Shown here: positions 1 through 8,952 of the stretch, in pieces
How positions within the stretch are numbered: position 1 is the stretch's first letter
Layout: every line of letters starts with the position of its first letter
Source of the DNA: an uncultured Eubacterium sp.
GTDB lineage: Bacteria; Bacillota; Clostridia; Lachnospirales; Lachnospiraceae
Assembly: GCA_904420085.1 (NCBI GenBank)
Contig: CAJFUA010000057.1
Coordinates: 1 to 42,466 of the forward strand
Direction: 5' to 3'
Length of the DNA: 42,466 nucleotides
Notes under the pieces: model-generated
Database searches by the model: none
Seen by the model: the letters and a program-made list of their open reading frames with translations, nothing else
What the model was told of the DNA's origin: nothing
Translations under genes and position numbers: made by a program

Positions 1-2
1 AA

Positions 3-1580
3 GACGGACTGCGGCCGGACAGCATTGATGTTACGTTAAAAGCAGGTGACAGCGCCAAAGGCACATATAAAATTAAAAAAGAAGATGACTGGAAGCTTAC
101 GGTGGAAAATCTTCCAAAGTACAGTCAGGGAACAGAAATCACTTATACGTGGGAAGAAATCCCGGTAAACGGTTATGCGGCATCGATAAAACAGTCAGGA
201 TATAACACCGTGATAACCAACGTCCACTCTCCGGTGTATTCCATTCAGACAGAAATTGATAACGGGGTTATCACAAAGTCTGATACGGACGTGCCGAGAG
301 GGGAGAGCAGAACGGTTACATGGACGCCGGGTACCGGACGGTACGTAAGCAAAGTAATGGTGGACGGTAAGGAAATCTATTCAGGAAATAAGGTAAGCGG
401 ATACCCTGTATCTTATGAATTTAAGGATGTAAAAGAGAATCATGAGATAACCGTACAAACGGAGCTGATTCCGGTCCTTACGATAGAGAAAAGCTCTGAT
501 AAGGATGTTTATAATGCGGATGAAAATATCATGTATACACTGAAGGTAAAACAGACAGTGGAGGGGGCAAAGGCAACCAATGTAGTGATTAAGGATGCCT
601 TTGATACGGACGGACTCCGGATGGAAATGGAAACGGCTGCCTGCAGCAAGGATAGTGCCAGGATTCAAAGAAATGAAAAAGGATTTACGGTTTTGCTTGA
701 TGAGCTTTCCTTTGGGGAAACCGTAACCGTCACGGCTACAGGAATTGTCCTTAAGGAACATTTATCAGAGGGAGAGATATTAAACACGGCATCCGTAAAA
801 AGCGACCAGACAGAGGAAGTTTCTGCCGGAAAGGAAGTAGAAATCAACTATAACATCATTACATACGTGGATAACGGCACCATCGATTCCTCCATGACGA
901 ATGTAAAATATGGGGAAACAAGGACAGTCAATTACCGGCCGGATGAGGGATGTTATCTGGAAAATGTAAGGATTGACGGAAAAGATATGGATATAGAACA
1001 GTACGGGAGTGCTTATACATTTTCAGATGTAAAAGACAACCACCTGGTTGAAGTAAAGTATCTTCCCTATTTAAAAGCTGTGGGAAAAATCGATTACGGA
1101 ACCATTACGGATAAGGTTACGGATATAAAAGCCGGGGAAAGCCATACCATTTCATGGAAGCCGGAAGAAGGAAGATATGTATCAAGGGTCCTTATTAATG
1201 ATGACATTTACTATGAAGGAAATGCGGAAATGGATTATCCCACATCCTATGAAGCTAAGCAGATGGAGGAGGATGTGGAAGTGATTGTGGAAACAGAGCC
1301 GGTTCCGGTTGAGAGTGAAACTCCGAAAGAGGAGGAAACAACGATTGAATCCCAAATAGGAGAGGCATTCAGTACGTTTGTGACCGAAACCACAACAGAA
1401 GAACAGGCGGAAATGGTTAAGAATCAGACAATGGAGGTACAGTACACTTCTCCGCAGACAGGCGGAAAGGCTCTAAGACCGTGGCTTCTCATGCTGCTGG
1501 CATTACCGGCAGTAGGAATCGCAGTGGTTACCGGCATAAAGGAGAGGAAAAAGAGTGAAGATAAAAAAACATCTGAATAA
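3..1580 (+). CDS. Cna-B/DUF11-type surface protein, sortase substrate (5' truncated)
   Basis: The frame is open from the first bases of the window, so the N-terminus lies upstream; about 525 residues are visible. The start of the visible part (LRPDSIDVTL, then WKLTVENLPKY and YTWEE) is a Cna-B-type fold, the stalk module of Gram-positive adhesins. Next come a repeat beginning DNGVITKSD, a DUF11-like domain (LTIEKSSDKDVYNADENI to about codon 280) and two more copies of the repeat (DNGTIDSSM, DYGTITDKV), each with ETRTV/ESHTI and a closing KDNH or MEED block. A Pro/Glu/Thr-rich linker leads to SPQTGG (1449-1466), a hydrophobic helix and a basic tail, the LPxTG-type cell-wall sorting signal. It is probably a wall-anchored adhesin of the conjugative element, comparable in role to aggregation proteins. 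The next gene overlaps its 3' end by 26 bp. Confidence 0.85.
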   Translation, partial: DGLRPDSIDVTLKAGDSAKGTYKIKKEDDWKLTVENLPKYSQGTEITYTWEEIPVNGYAASIKQSGYNTVITNVHSPVYSIQTEIDNGVITKSDTDVPRGESRTVTWTPGTGRYVSKVMVDGKEIYSGNKVSGYPVSYEFKDVKENHEITVQTELIPVLTIEKSSDKDVYNADENIMYTLKVKQTVEGAKATNVVIKDAFDTDGLRMEMETAACSKDSARIQRNEKGFTVLLDELSFGETVTVTATGIVLKEHLSEGEILNTASVKSDQTEEVSAGKEVEINYNIITYVDNGTIDSSMTNVKYGETRTVNYRPDEGCYLENVRIDGKDMDIEQYGSAYTFSDVKDNHLVEVKYLPYLKAVGKIDYGTITDKVTDIKAGESHTISWKPEEGRYVSRVLINDDIYYEGNAEMDYPTSYEAKQMEEDVEVIVETEPVPVESETPKEEETTIESQIGEAFSTFVTETTTEEQAEMVKNQTMEVQYTSPQTGGKALRPWLLMLLALPAVGIAVVTGIKERKKSEDKKTSE

Positions 1581-2274
1581 AATCCTTGTACTCAGTCTGA
1601 TTTGTTTTCTAAGCCTGGCTGGGACACACATTCTGCCGGACAGGGAGGAAACAGTACAGAGTAATACAGTCCGGGAACATGAAACAGGCTTTAGCGATAT
1701 TCCTGAGTATCAGGGAAAACCGTATACTGTTTTAAATGACAACAGGCCGGAGTTTTCAGAGGAAGAAATCACGGAAACTTCTTTTGAGCATTACAGCAGT
1801 CTGGACAGCCTTGGACGATGCCGTGCAGCTCTTGCGTGTGTAGGTATAGACATTATGCCCACAGAGGAGAGAGGAAGCATCGGAATGATAAAACCCTCCG
1901 GGTGGCATACGGTAAAGTATGATTTTGTTGACGGAAAATACTTATATAACCGCTGCCACCTGATTGGTTATCAGCTTACCGGGGAGAATGCAAACGAAAA
2001 GAACCTGATTACCGGAACCCGGTACATGAACGTGGACGGCATGCTGCCATTCGAAAACATGGTGGCGGATTATGTGACGGAAACAGAAAACCATGTCATG
2101 TACAGGGTAACTCCGGTGTATCAGGATAACAACCTGGTAGCATCCGGAGTACAGATGGAGGGCTATTCTGTGGAAGATCAGGGAAAGGGAGTATCCTTTA
2201 ACGTTTACTGCTACAATGTGCAGCCGGAGATCACAATTGATTACCGGACGGGATACAGCAGTTTGGATGATTAG
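1555..2274 (+). CDS. Secreted DNA/RNA non-specific endonuclease
   Basis: 239 residues. An N-terminal hydrophobic segment (about residues 9-25) acts as a signal peptide or anchor, so the enzyme works outside the membrane. The core YNRCHLIGYQLTGEN followed by NEKNLITGTRYMN is the Endonuclease_NS_2 signature: H135 would be the general base (in place of DRGH) and the Asn-rich stretch binds the metal. Related enzymes include EndA-type DNA-entry nucleases. The GTG start at 1555 is preceded by GGAGAGG, and the gene overlaps the end of the surface-protein gene, so the two are translationally coupled. In an ICE it could process extracellular DNA or degrade competing DNA; that role is inference, the enzyme family is not. 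Confidence 0.85.
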   Translation: MKIKKHLNKILVLSLICFLSLAGTHILPDREETVQSNTVREHETGFSDIPEYQGKPYTVLNDNRPEFSEEEITETSFEHYSSLDSLGRCRAALACVGIDIMPTEERGSIGMIKPSGWHTVKYDFVDGKYLYNRCHLIGYQLTGENANEKNLITGTRYMNVDGMLPFENMVADYVTETENHVMYRVTPVYQDNNLVASGVQMEGYSVEDQGKGVSFNVYCYNVQPEITIDYRTGYSSLDD

Positions 2275-2293
2275 ATAAAAAAAGGAGCATTTT

Positions 2294-3325
2294 ATGAAAT
2301 TTAAAAGCAGAGTATTTTTCTTTTTATTGGTGTGTTCAATCTCCTTTCAAACAGCCACACCGGTATTTGCGGCCGGTGTGGTAACAAAGGAAAAAACATA
2401 CACATCAACACAAAAAGATGAGGAATATACATTTAAGACAAACATAACGGTGGACGGCAGGAAATATAAAATGGCAGATACCATATATGAAATTGTCAGT
2501 GAAGAACCGGAAATGGAAACTGAAACGGTATCTTATGTAAAAAAGAAAACATTAGACAAGGAAAAGTCTTATACGCCAAAAGATAGCATTACAAAAGACG
2601 GCGTTATATACCGGCTGCAGCATACGGATAAGAGTGAAGTTACCCTGGAAGAGGCGTATACACAAAACGTCACAGGGTATACGGATTATTCTGATGAAGA
2701 AGCTGCAGGGAAAGCGCCGCTTACGAAAAATGTAACGGTTGTCAATCAAAAAACGAAAAAGCAGGAAACCGTACAGTGTGATTTCTACGGAATATCCACA
2801 CTGCCGCCGGAGTGGGAATACAATACGGTCAATATTACATTTGAATCTTATAACAGCCAGTATTTTTCATGGCAGGGATTATTGGTAGAAAAAAATATCT
2901 CCTCCCCGCTGTCCGGCTATGAAAAAGAGATTATTGAAAGCGTAGGCGGAAATACACAGGATTATCAGGTGGAAAGCATCACATGGAAAGGAAAAGCCTA
3001 TAAAAACAGCAAAGGGATCCTGTGCAGGGATGCAGCGGCACAAATCAAAAGAAAAATTAATCATTACAGGGTCACCTATAAAGGAGAAATCAGAGAAGAC
3101 AGCAAAAAGGCTATTACCTATACAAGTACCTACAGCGGAACGAAAAGCACTCAGACAGGAAATACGGTTTATACAATCAAGGCAGCTGCTACATACGAAA
3201 AAGTGACAAATATGCTGGCAGTTGTGGCAGGTCTTACCGTAGGCGTATTATTATTTATCATTCTGGTTATTGGCATAATTTACCTCCTGAAAAAGAAACA
3301 GACAGGTAAAAATGCTTTCAAATAA
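2294..3325 (+). CDS. Secreted, C-terminally membrane-anchored protein of unknown function
   Basis: 343 residues, start supported by AAAAGGAG 5 to 12 bases upstream. There is a signal peptide (hydrophobic residues 8-24, likely cut after PVFA), a roughly 270-residue extracellular region rich in Lys, Thr and Tyr, and one C-terminal membrane helix (about 307-331) with a basic KKKQTGK tail. No catalytic motif is visible. It follows the nuclease by 19 bp and is probably co-transcribed with the surface-protein cluster, ahead of the transfer genes. A role as a cell-surface or mating-contact component is plausible but not shown by the sequence. Confidence 0.7.
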   Translation: MKFKSRVFFFLLVCSISFQTATPVFAAGVVTKEKTYTSTQKDEEYTFKTNITVDGRKYKMADTIYEIVSEEPEMETETVSYVKKKTLDKEKSYTPKDSITKDGVIYRLQHTDKSEVTLEEAYTQNVTGYTDYSDEEAAGKAPLTKNVTVVNQKTKKQETVQCDFYGISTLPPEWEYNTVNITFESYNSQYFSWQGLLVEKNISSPLSGYEKEIIESVGGNTQDYQVESITWKGKAYKNSKGILCRDAAAQIKRKINHYRVTYKGEIREDSKKAITYTSTYSGTKSTQTGNTVYTIKAAATYEKVTNMLAVVAGLTVGVLLFIILVIGIIYLLKKKQTGKNAFK

Positions 3326-3455
3326 CACACATAAATCACAATGTATATCACGATTTCAGTAACTTTAAGGGACTTCCTTGTGTCTATTTATATGTAATAA
3401 AAATTATATATAAGGATAAGGAACAGCAGTACAGAAAAAAGGAGGTGAATAACAG

Positions 3456-3683
3456 ATGGATAAACTGGCAGAGAACATAACCAATCTGACGGCGGCATTC
3501 CAACCTTATGCGGGAGTTTTTGCAGGAGCCTGTTTTCTTGTTATCGGATTGCTTTTGGTAATTCCGTCAGAAAAAAGCCATAAGATTGGAATCGCTGCGA
3601 TTCCATGGACAATGGCAGGCGTGATATTAATTGTCGGATCCACATATTTAGGCAATTGGGCATATGAAAAGGTCAAATTTTAA
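3456..3683 (+). CDS. Small two-helix membrane protein, VirB2/TrbC pilin-like
   Basis: 75 residues, with a very strong ribosome site (AAAGGAGGTGAAT) 9 bases before the ATG. Two hydrophobic helices (about residues 18-36 and 46-64) are joined by a short polar loop, the arrangement of VirB2/TrbC-type pilin subunits, but no long signal peptide is present. It comes directly before the VirD4-type coupling protein, where Gram-positive conjugation operons often carry such a small protein. The strong ribosome site would suit a subunit needed in many copies. The pilin identity comes from size, topology and position, not from a diagnostic motif. Confidence 0.6.
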   Translation: MDKLAENITNLTAAFQPYAGVFAGACFLVIGLLLVIPSEKSHKIGIAAIPWTMAGVILIVGSTYLGNWAYEKVKF

Positions 3684-3713
3684 CTAACTGTAAAGGAGTG
3701 GAGGTAACTACGG

Positions 3714-6116
3714 ATGGATAAAAAAATTCCCGACAGGGTAATGAGAATAGAAAGGTTTCTTAGCAAAAATCAGGTAATAGCAGTCTGTATTGTTTTAGTA
3801 GATTTGCTATTGTTTGCCATTATCAACTATTTTCTGAACGGACTGAATTACATACCTGATATGATAAGGGACCTTGACCATCCGTTAAGATACTGGGGAC
3901 CTAAAAATTTTCTTCCCTCTCCTTATTTGATCAGTGTAAATACAGCACTGTATGCAGTGATGTATATAAGCTATATCATAGCCTGTATTGTTATTGACAT
4001 TACACTGGCATTAAAAATGAAAATAGCCTTTGATGAGAATGGCGTCAATATCAATCAGAAAGGCGACCAGAGATTTGCAACACTGGAAGAAATCAAAGAA
4101 CAGTATAAGGAGATTGACGATAAAGATACACGTTATCCGGGGATGGGCGGGACGATTGTATCAAGAATGGGAAACAAACTGTACATCGAACGGACACCAA
4201 CCAATACGCTGTATATCGGAATGACCCGGTCGGGTAAAGACCAGATTTACAATATTCCGGGACTGGATGTGATTTCCAGGGCAGAAAATCAGATGTCGAT
4301 TATCGCAAATGATCCGAAACTGGAAGCTTATAAGGCATCAAAAAAAGTATTGGAAGAGAGAGGATATGACGTATATCTGTTAAACTGGGCTGACCCGCTT
4401 CATTCGGCCGGATTTAACCCTCTTGATTTGATTGTAAAAGCATGGGTTTCCGGCGATATTGCAGGAGCTGAATTACTGGCCCAGACTTATGCATATTCCA
4501 TTTTCAATCCGGATGACCCGACATGTAACGACAAGTTCTGGGACAGTGCAGATGCATCCATACTGAATGCGCTGATTATTGCCCATATTGAGGATATGAC
4601 CATGGCTGATTCTCTGGAAAACAGAAGAAACAGAATTATCCATAAAGAAAGACAGGAAAAGTATGCCAAACTCAAGGAAGAACAGAAAAAAGAAGCAGGA
4701 GAAAAATACAAGGAGGCCATAAGCAGAGGAGAGGATATTTATAGCAGCAATAAAATTTTATATATTCCTGATGACATAGTGTACATAGAAAGCAACAAAA
4801 ATATCAGGAAGCTGAGTATGGCGATAATCGTATACACGTTTACTGAGCTGGTACGTATCAGGGATGAAGAAAATGAGGACATTACGGCTCTTGATTTATT
4901 CTTTAACAGAAGACCCGGATTTAACCGTGCCAAATTAAGGTATGCCACGGCAGAAGTGTCAGGGGATAGAACGAAAGGTTCTATTTTTGCAACAATGCTG
5001 GAAAAACTGGCTCCGTTTACCAACACAAATGTTGCTAAAATGATGGCGGAAAGCAGTTTTGACATTAAGGATATTGCTTATGGTAAAAAACCGGTTGCAG
5101 TATTTATGAGTGTTCCTGACTATGATAAGTCCCTGCATTTTCTATCCACCGTCTTTGTGCGGCAGGCCAATTTTATTTTTTCAAAAGAGGCAACAATGTC
5201 AAAAACCGGCCGGATACCAAGGCACGTTAAGTTCAGTTTAAATGAATGCGGAAACATGCCGGCTATTGAAAATTTAGAGGGACAGATTACAGTCGGACCG
5301 GGCAGAAATATGTCCTATGACCTGTATATTCAGGATTATCAGCAGTTGTATGACAGATATGAAAAAAATGCAAAAACAATCATGAGTAACTGCGGTAACC
5401 ATGTGTATATATTGTCTAACGATTTTGATACGGCAGAGGCATTTTCCAAGGAACTGGGAAATGAAACCATTGTTGAAACCCAGCGTTCCGGGCAGAGATT
5501 TTCCCTGCACAAGCATTTTGTGGAAAGTCCGACGGAAAAACCAATCATGGATGCAAATCAGCTGATGGAACTGTTACCGGGAGAAACCGTCATAAAAAGG
5601 GTTATGATGAGGGAAGATTTGGATGGAAACAAGGTTCGGCCGAGACCCATTTTTAACTCCATTGAAAAGGGAAATCATTTTCTGTACGCATACGAATATC
5701 TGGATACATTTCCAAATCCGGACACAGTAGACCCGAAAGAATTAATTAAGGAAGACAGAAGCTATATTGACATTGAGGACAGGCTGTGGAATGTAATGAC
5801 AAGCTTCAGGATGATCGAGATAGCAGAAAAAGAATATGAAGAAAAACATGGCAAAATCAGTTTTTCATCCATCGTAAAAAAGGAGAATACACCGGAAAAG
5901 AACACAAAGAAAAAGGAAAAAGATGCAAAGATTCCGGAAAAATTAAAAGATTTGCCAAACAAGGATGAAGTGCTAGAAATTGCATCCGAGATGCTTGGAA
6001 CCGGAATCGATGAAAACATCAAAATTGAAGATTTTATAAAGCAGATAAATGGGTCAGATATCAACAAGGTCAATAAACAGGCACTTATAAGTCTGATACA
6101 AATAGGTAAAAAATAA
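3714..6116 (+). CDS. VirD4/TraG-type type IV coupling protein
   Basis: 800 residues. Two N-terminal membrane helices (about 20-41 and 80-103) precede a cytoplasmic ATPase. The nucleotide-binding loop is GMTRSGKDQ (residues 169-177), followed by NDPKLEAY and the conserved VYLLNWADPLHSAGFNPLD block typical of TraG/VirD4 proteins. The Walker B position reads FSLNECGNMP (N510, E511), with the all-Gln/Gly segment ITVGPGRN following. The protein should dock the relaxase-DNA complex to the secretion channel and power transfer. A charged Lys/Glu tail (about 720-800) may bind substrates. The P-loop has Asp after Lys instead of Thr/Ser and the Walker B Asp is Asn. It resembles TrsK/TcpA-class proteins of Firmicutes elements. 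Confidence 0.92.
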   Translation: MDKKIPDRVMRIERFLSKNQVIAVCIVLVDLLLFAIINYFLNGLNYIPDMIRDLDHPLRYWGPKNFLPSPYLISVNTALYAVMYISYIIACIVIDITLALKMKIAFDENGVNINQKGDQRFATLEEIKEQYKEIDDKDTRYPGMGGTIVSRMGNKLYIERTPTNTLYIGMTRSGKDQIYNIPGLDVISRAENQMSIIANDPKLEAYKASKKVLEERGYDVYLLNWADPLHSAGFNPLDLIVKAWVSGDIAGAELLAQTYAYSIFNPDDPTCNDKFWDSADASILNALIIAHIEDMTMADSLENRRNRIIHKERQEKYAKLKEEQKKEAGEKYKEAISRGEDIYSSNKILYIPDDIVYIESNKNIRKLSMAIIVYTFTELVRIRDEENEDITALDLFFNRRPGFNRAKLRYATAEVSGDRTKGSIFATMLEKLAPFTNTNVAKMMAESSFDIKDIAYGKKPVAVFMSVPDYDKSLHFLSTVFVRQANFIFSKEATMSKTGRIPRHVKFSLNECGNMPAIENLEGQITVGPGRNMSYDLYIQDYQQLYDRYEKNAKTIMSNCGNHVYILSNDFDTAEAFSKELGNETIVETQRSGQRFSLHKHFVESPTEKPIMDANQLMELLPGETVIKRVMMREDLDGNKVRPRPIFNSIEKGNHFLYAYEYLDTFPNPDTVDPKELIKEDRSYIDIEDRLWNVMTSFRMIEIAEKEYEEKHGKISFSSIVKKENTPEKNTKKKEKDAKIPEKLKDLPNKDEVLEIASEMLGTGIDENIKIEDFIKQINGSDINKVNKQALISLIQIGKK

Positions 6117-6127
6117 GGAGCAAATCA

Positions 6128-8092
6128 ATGCAGAAAACAACTGGAAAAAAGATAGGATACATTTTACTGTTTGCCATACTAATGCTTCCGGTAATATCTC
6201 TCATCAATGTTCAGGCAGCATTGAGCGAAGATGAATTAACGACCATGAAAGACGTGCTGGTCGATCATAATGAGCTGTTTAGAAAGAATGACATAGTCAT
6301 GAGCGCATTCAGACAGGTAGGCTGGGGCATCACAAAATGGCTGGTCGGTCTTGCAGCCAGCGCAGCGGATCTGTTTGATACGTGCTTTGGTTTTATCGAT
6401 TTTACAACATGGGGCAAAGTAAAAACATACATAAACAAATACAAAGTAGTATGGGGAGCAGTAATGTCATTATCACTGCTTGCCACGGGAATCATTCTGA
6501 TGGTATGGCATGAAAAACGTCCTAAAATATTTGTAAATCTGGTTCTGGCCGTATTTGTTTTTTCATCCATGACATTTATGATTTCCAAAATGAATCAGTT
6601 TCTTGGTACAGACGTAAGGCAGGAAATTTTAGGTACAAATAATTCAGCAGGCGTTGTCTATGAAACACTGGGGGCAAATATTCATGATCTGGTGTATCTT
6701 GACAGAAAATACGGGCTGAAAAATCTGGATCAGAAAACCGGGGATGGCATGGTAAAAGCCAGGGCAACATATGACAAACTGACAAAACAGCAGATGAATG
6801 AAATTGATATTAATCAGATATTAAAACCGGATTTAGTTACATCTGATTCGAAATATCTTTCGGAATATGAATTAGTTGCATATCCAAACAATTATGTGGA
6901 TGCACTTCAGGGGGGACAGAACAGTACAGTACCTGATTCCATCAAAGTGGGTGACAGTGTATATATTGCGCAGGAACTGTATGACGGCGTTGCATGGACG
7001 GATGCGTTTAACACTTATTATTTCCGTTACACGGTAAATTACTCAACTGCGATACTGACACTGCTATCCATGATTATCGTATATTTTCTTCTGTCATTTA
7101 AAGTGGTGAAAGTGATTTTTGAAAATGTAATAAAAGAAATTGTTACACTGGTGCAGTCAGCAAACATTACCCAGAACCAAAAGACGATCAAATGTCTGCA
7201 GGCTTTAAGGGACGGATATCTGGTGCTTCTTGTAACGCTGGTAACATTGAAAGTGTATCTGCTGGCAACGAAATATATTTCAACCACCATGCCCAATGTG
7301 CAGGGCTACAAAGGATGGATCATGCTGTTTATCGCATTTGCAGTAATTGAGGGACCGAGTATCATAACGCAGATTACAGGTATGGATGCCGGAGCTTCGG
7401 ACGGTGGCAGCAAGATTATGAGCGCTTATTATGGAATGAGTGCAGCAACCAGTATTGCAAGAATGGCCGGCGGGCTTACCCGGAAAACGGCCGGCGGAGT
7501 TAAACATGCATTTACCAAAATGAAAAACGGCGCCGCCGGAAATGGCAATAAAGAAAGTATGGAGGCACTGAAGAATGCAACCGGAAAAGAGAAACAGGCC
7601 GGAAATGAAAGTATGAAAGGAAAACCGGGTGAAGGAGAAAAACAGAAGATGTCACAAATACAGAATCAGGGAGAAAAAAACAATCCGTCTGCACAAAGTG
7701 GAGAAAAATCAAATGTTCCGCCAAAAGAATCAAAAGACAGCGGTACAGGAGACAAAGAAAATAAAGAATTTAAAGATACAGCCGGAGAAAAACAGAATAA
7801 GATGCCGCAGATGAAGAACAATGCAGATAAGGTTACAAGACAGCCTGATGAGGCATCAGGGAAAAAGCCGGGCACTGTTTCAGGAAAAGATAAAAACAAA
7901 AGTGCTGACAAAATGGAAAAAATGAAAAAAGACTTATCCGGAAATTCCATGAAGAACAGCCTGCATAATGACAATGCAAATAAGGCGATGAATGCGTCGG
8001 CATCTTCCTTTAATCTTGAGGGCAGTAAGAGCAGCGAGATGGGGGAAATGAACAAGGCCGTGAACAAAAATAAAACAAAAGGAAAGGAGTAA
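6128..8092 (+). CDS. VirB6/TrbL-like polytopic channel protein
   Basis: 654 residues, start supported by AAGGAG 7 bases upstream. The N-terminus has a signal-like helix (residues 11-29), followed by several membrane helices (about 58-78, 108-127, 135-152, 297-325, 355-378, 395-412). The last ~200 residues are strongly hydrophilic and low-complexity, rich in Lys, Glu, Asn, Gln and Ser. This layout matches the VirB6/TrbL inner-membrane channel of Gram-positive type IV secretion systems. Its place between the coupling protein and the VirB3/VirB4 genes supports the assignment. The disordered tail probably lies in the cytoplasm and may contact the ATPases or DNA; that is inference. Confidence 0.8.
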   Translation: MQKTTGKKIGYILLFAILMLPVISLINVQAALSEDELTTMKDVLVDHNELFRKNDIVMSAFRQVGWGITKWLVGLAASAADLFDTCFGFIDFTTWGKVKTYINKYKVVWGAVMSLSLLATGIILMVWHEKRPKIFVNLVLAVFVFSSMTFMISKMNQFLGTDVRQEILGTNNSAGVVYETLGANIHDLVYLDRKYGLKNLDQKTGDGMVKARATYDKLTKQQMNEIDINQILKPDLVTSDSKYLSEYELVAYPNNYVDALQGGQNSTVPDSIKVGDSVYIAQELYDGVAWTDAFNTYYFRYTVNYSTAILTLLSMIIVYFLLSFKVVKVIFENVIKEIVTLVQSANITQNQKTIKCLQALRDGYLVLLVTLVTLKVYLLATKYISTTMPNVQGYKGWIMLFIAFAVIEGPSIITQITGMDAGASDGGSKIMSAYYGMSAATSIARMAGGLTRKTAGGVKHAFTKMKNGAAGNGNKESMEALKNATGKEKQAGNESMKGKPGEGEKQKMSQIQNQGEKNNPSAQSGEKSNVPPKESKDSGTGDKENKEFKDTAGEKQNKMPQMKNNADKVTRQPDEASGKKPGTVSGKDKNKSADKMEKMKKDLSGNSMKNSLHNDNANKAMNASASSFNLEGSKSSEMGEMNKAVNKNKTKGKE

Positions 8093-8098
8093 CAAGGG

Positions 8099-8452
8099 AT
8101 GGAATATACATCAGGAGCAGTGGTTCAGGAATTAAGATCCGAAACCAAAGTATATAAGGGTATCATGCTTCAGGATTTTTTCTTCATCATTATCTATATG
8201 ATGGCAGCTTATGTATTAAGAGAAATGGTTTCTCCGTCGTTAAGGGTTCTATATATGATATTTTCTGCCCTTACCGGATTATATCTTACTTCCAAAAGCA
8301 GAAGTAATCCGGGAAGACGACAATATGAGGCATTATTGTTATTTATAACAAAAGACAGGGCCGTATACAGACCGGTTATCAACTATTCACTGGCAACAGA
8401 AAGACAGAAAAAGGAGTTGGAGAATGAAAAGCAAAAATCTAAAAGATATTGA
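8099..8452 (+). CDS. VirB3-like inner-membrane transfer protein (DUF5592-like)
   Basis: 117 residues. It has two closely spaced membrane helices (about 26-42 and 48-65), then a basic segment (SKSRSNPGRRQYEAL) and a polar tail. Small two-helix proteins of this kind, placed immediately before VirB4, are the VirB3/TcpE counterparts that tie the ATPase to the membrane. The ATG at 8099 follows GGAGTAACAAGGG. Its last 29 bases overlap the start of the next gene, indicating coupled translation. The family name is from memory of the sequence type; the VirB3 role is inferred from topology and gene order. Confidence 0.65.
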   Translation: MEYTSGAVVQELRSETKVYKGIMLQDFFFIIIYMMAAYVLREMVSPSLRVLYMIFSALTGLYLTSKSRSNPGRRQYEALLLFITKDRAVYRPVINYSLATERQKKELENEKQKSKRY

Positions 8453-8939
8453 AATAAAAGAATTAAATCCGAATGGTTACTTTGTTCTGCAGGATGGAGA
8501 ATTGCTGGAACTATTAAAAATAAGAGCAATAGATCTTAATTCGTTATCCACAGAGGAAAACGAATATATTGTCCTAAAATGGGCCAAGATACATAAATTA
8601 AATGCTCCGGACATTAAAGTCGTATGTATGAATTTTCCCTGCGATACCACAAGACAGCAGATATTTCTCGAAAGGAAAATGCAGAATACAAAAAATGAAA
8701 TACACAGGGAAACATTATCTACGTATTTAGAGGAACTCCGGTGGCTGCAGCAAAATGATACCACAAGGAACTTTTATCTGATGACATTTGCCTCCTCTGA
8801 TGAGGAAATGGATAATGCCGTCAGAAGATGGAAAGAAAATCTTGGAATCGGTAAAAATGGTCTGCTGAGCGAAGTGGATGTAACGGAAAAAATCGAAGTA
8901 TACCACAATCTGCTCAATAAGGGAATTTTATTTCAGTAG
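8424..8939 (+). CDS. TrsD-like protein, probable separate N-terminal part of VirB4
   Basis: 171 residues, no membrane segment. It starts inside the preceding gene behind AAAAAGGAG and ends 13 bp before the VirB4 ATPase gene. VirB4 proteins normally have an N-terminal domain of about 200 residues ahead of the ATPase; the downstream ATPase here begins late, and this protein has the size and position of TrsD from staphylococcal pGO1-type plasmids, which sits next to the VirB4-like TrsE. Content is charged with a central helical segment (ERKMQNTKNEIHRETLST). Taken alone its sequence would not reveal a function. Confidence 0.6.
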   Translation: MKSKNLKDIEIKELNPNGYFVLQDGELLELLKIRAIDLNSLSTEENEYIVLKWAKIHKLNAPDIKVVCMNFPCDTTRQQIFLERKMQNTKNEIHRETLSTYLEELRWLQQNDTTRNFYLMTFASSDEEMDNAVRRWKENLGIGKNGLLSEVDVTEKIEVYHNLLNKGILFQ

Positions 8940-8952
8940 TGAGGAAAAAACA

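Noticed and set aside
7666-8067. Antisense reading frame opposite the tail of the VirB6-like gene
   Set aside because: Phe/Leu/Ser-rich mirror of the Lys/Glu-rich coding strand; no ribosome site or family pattern.
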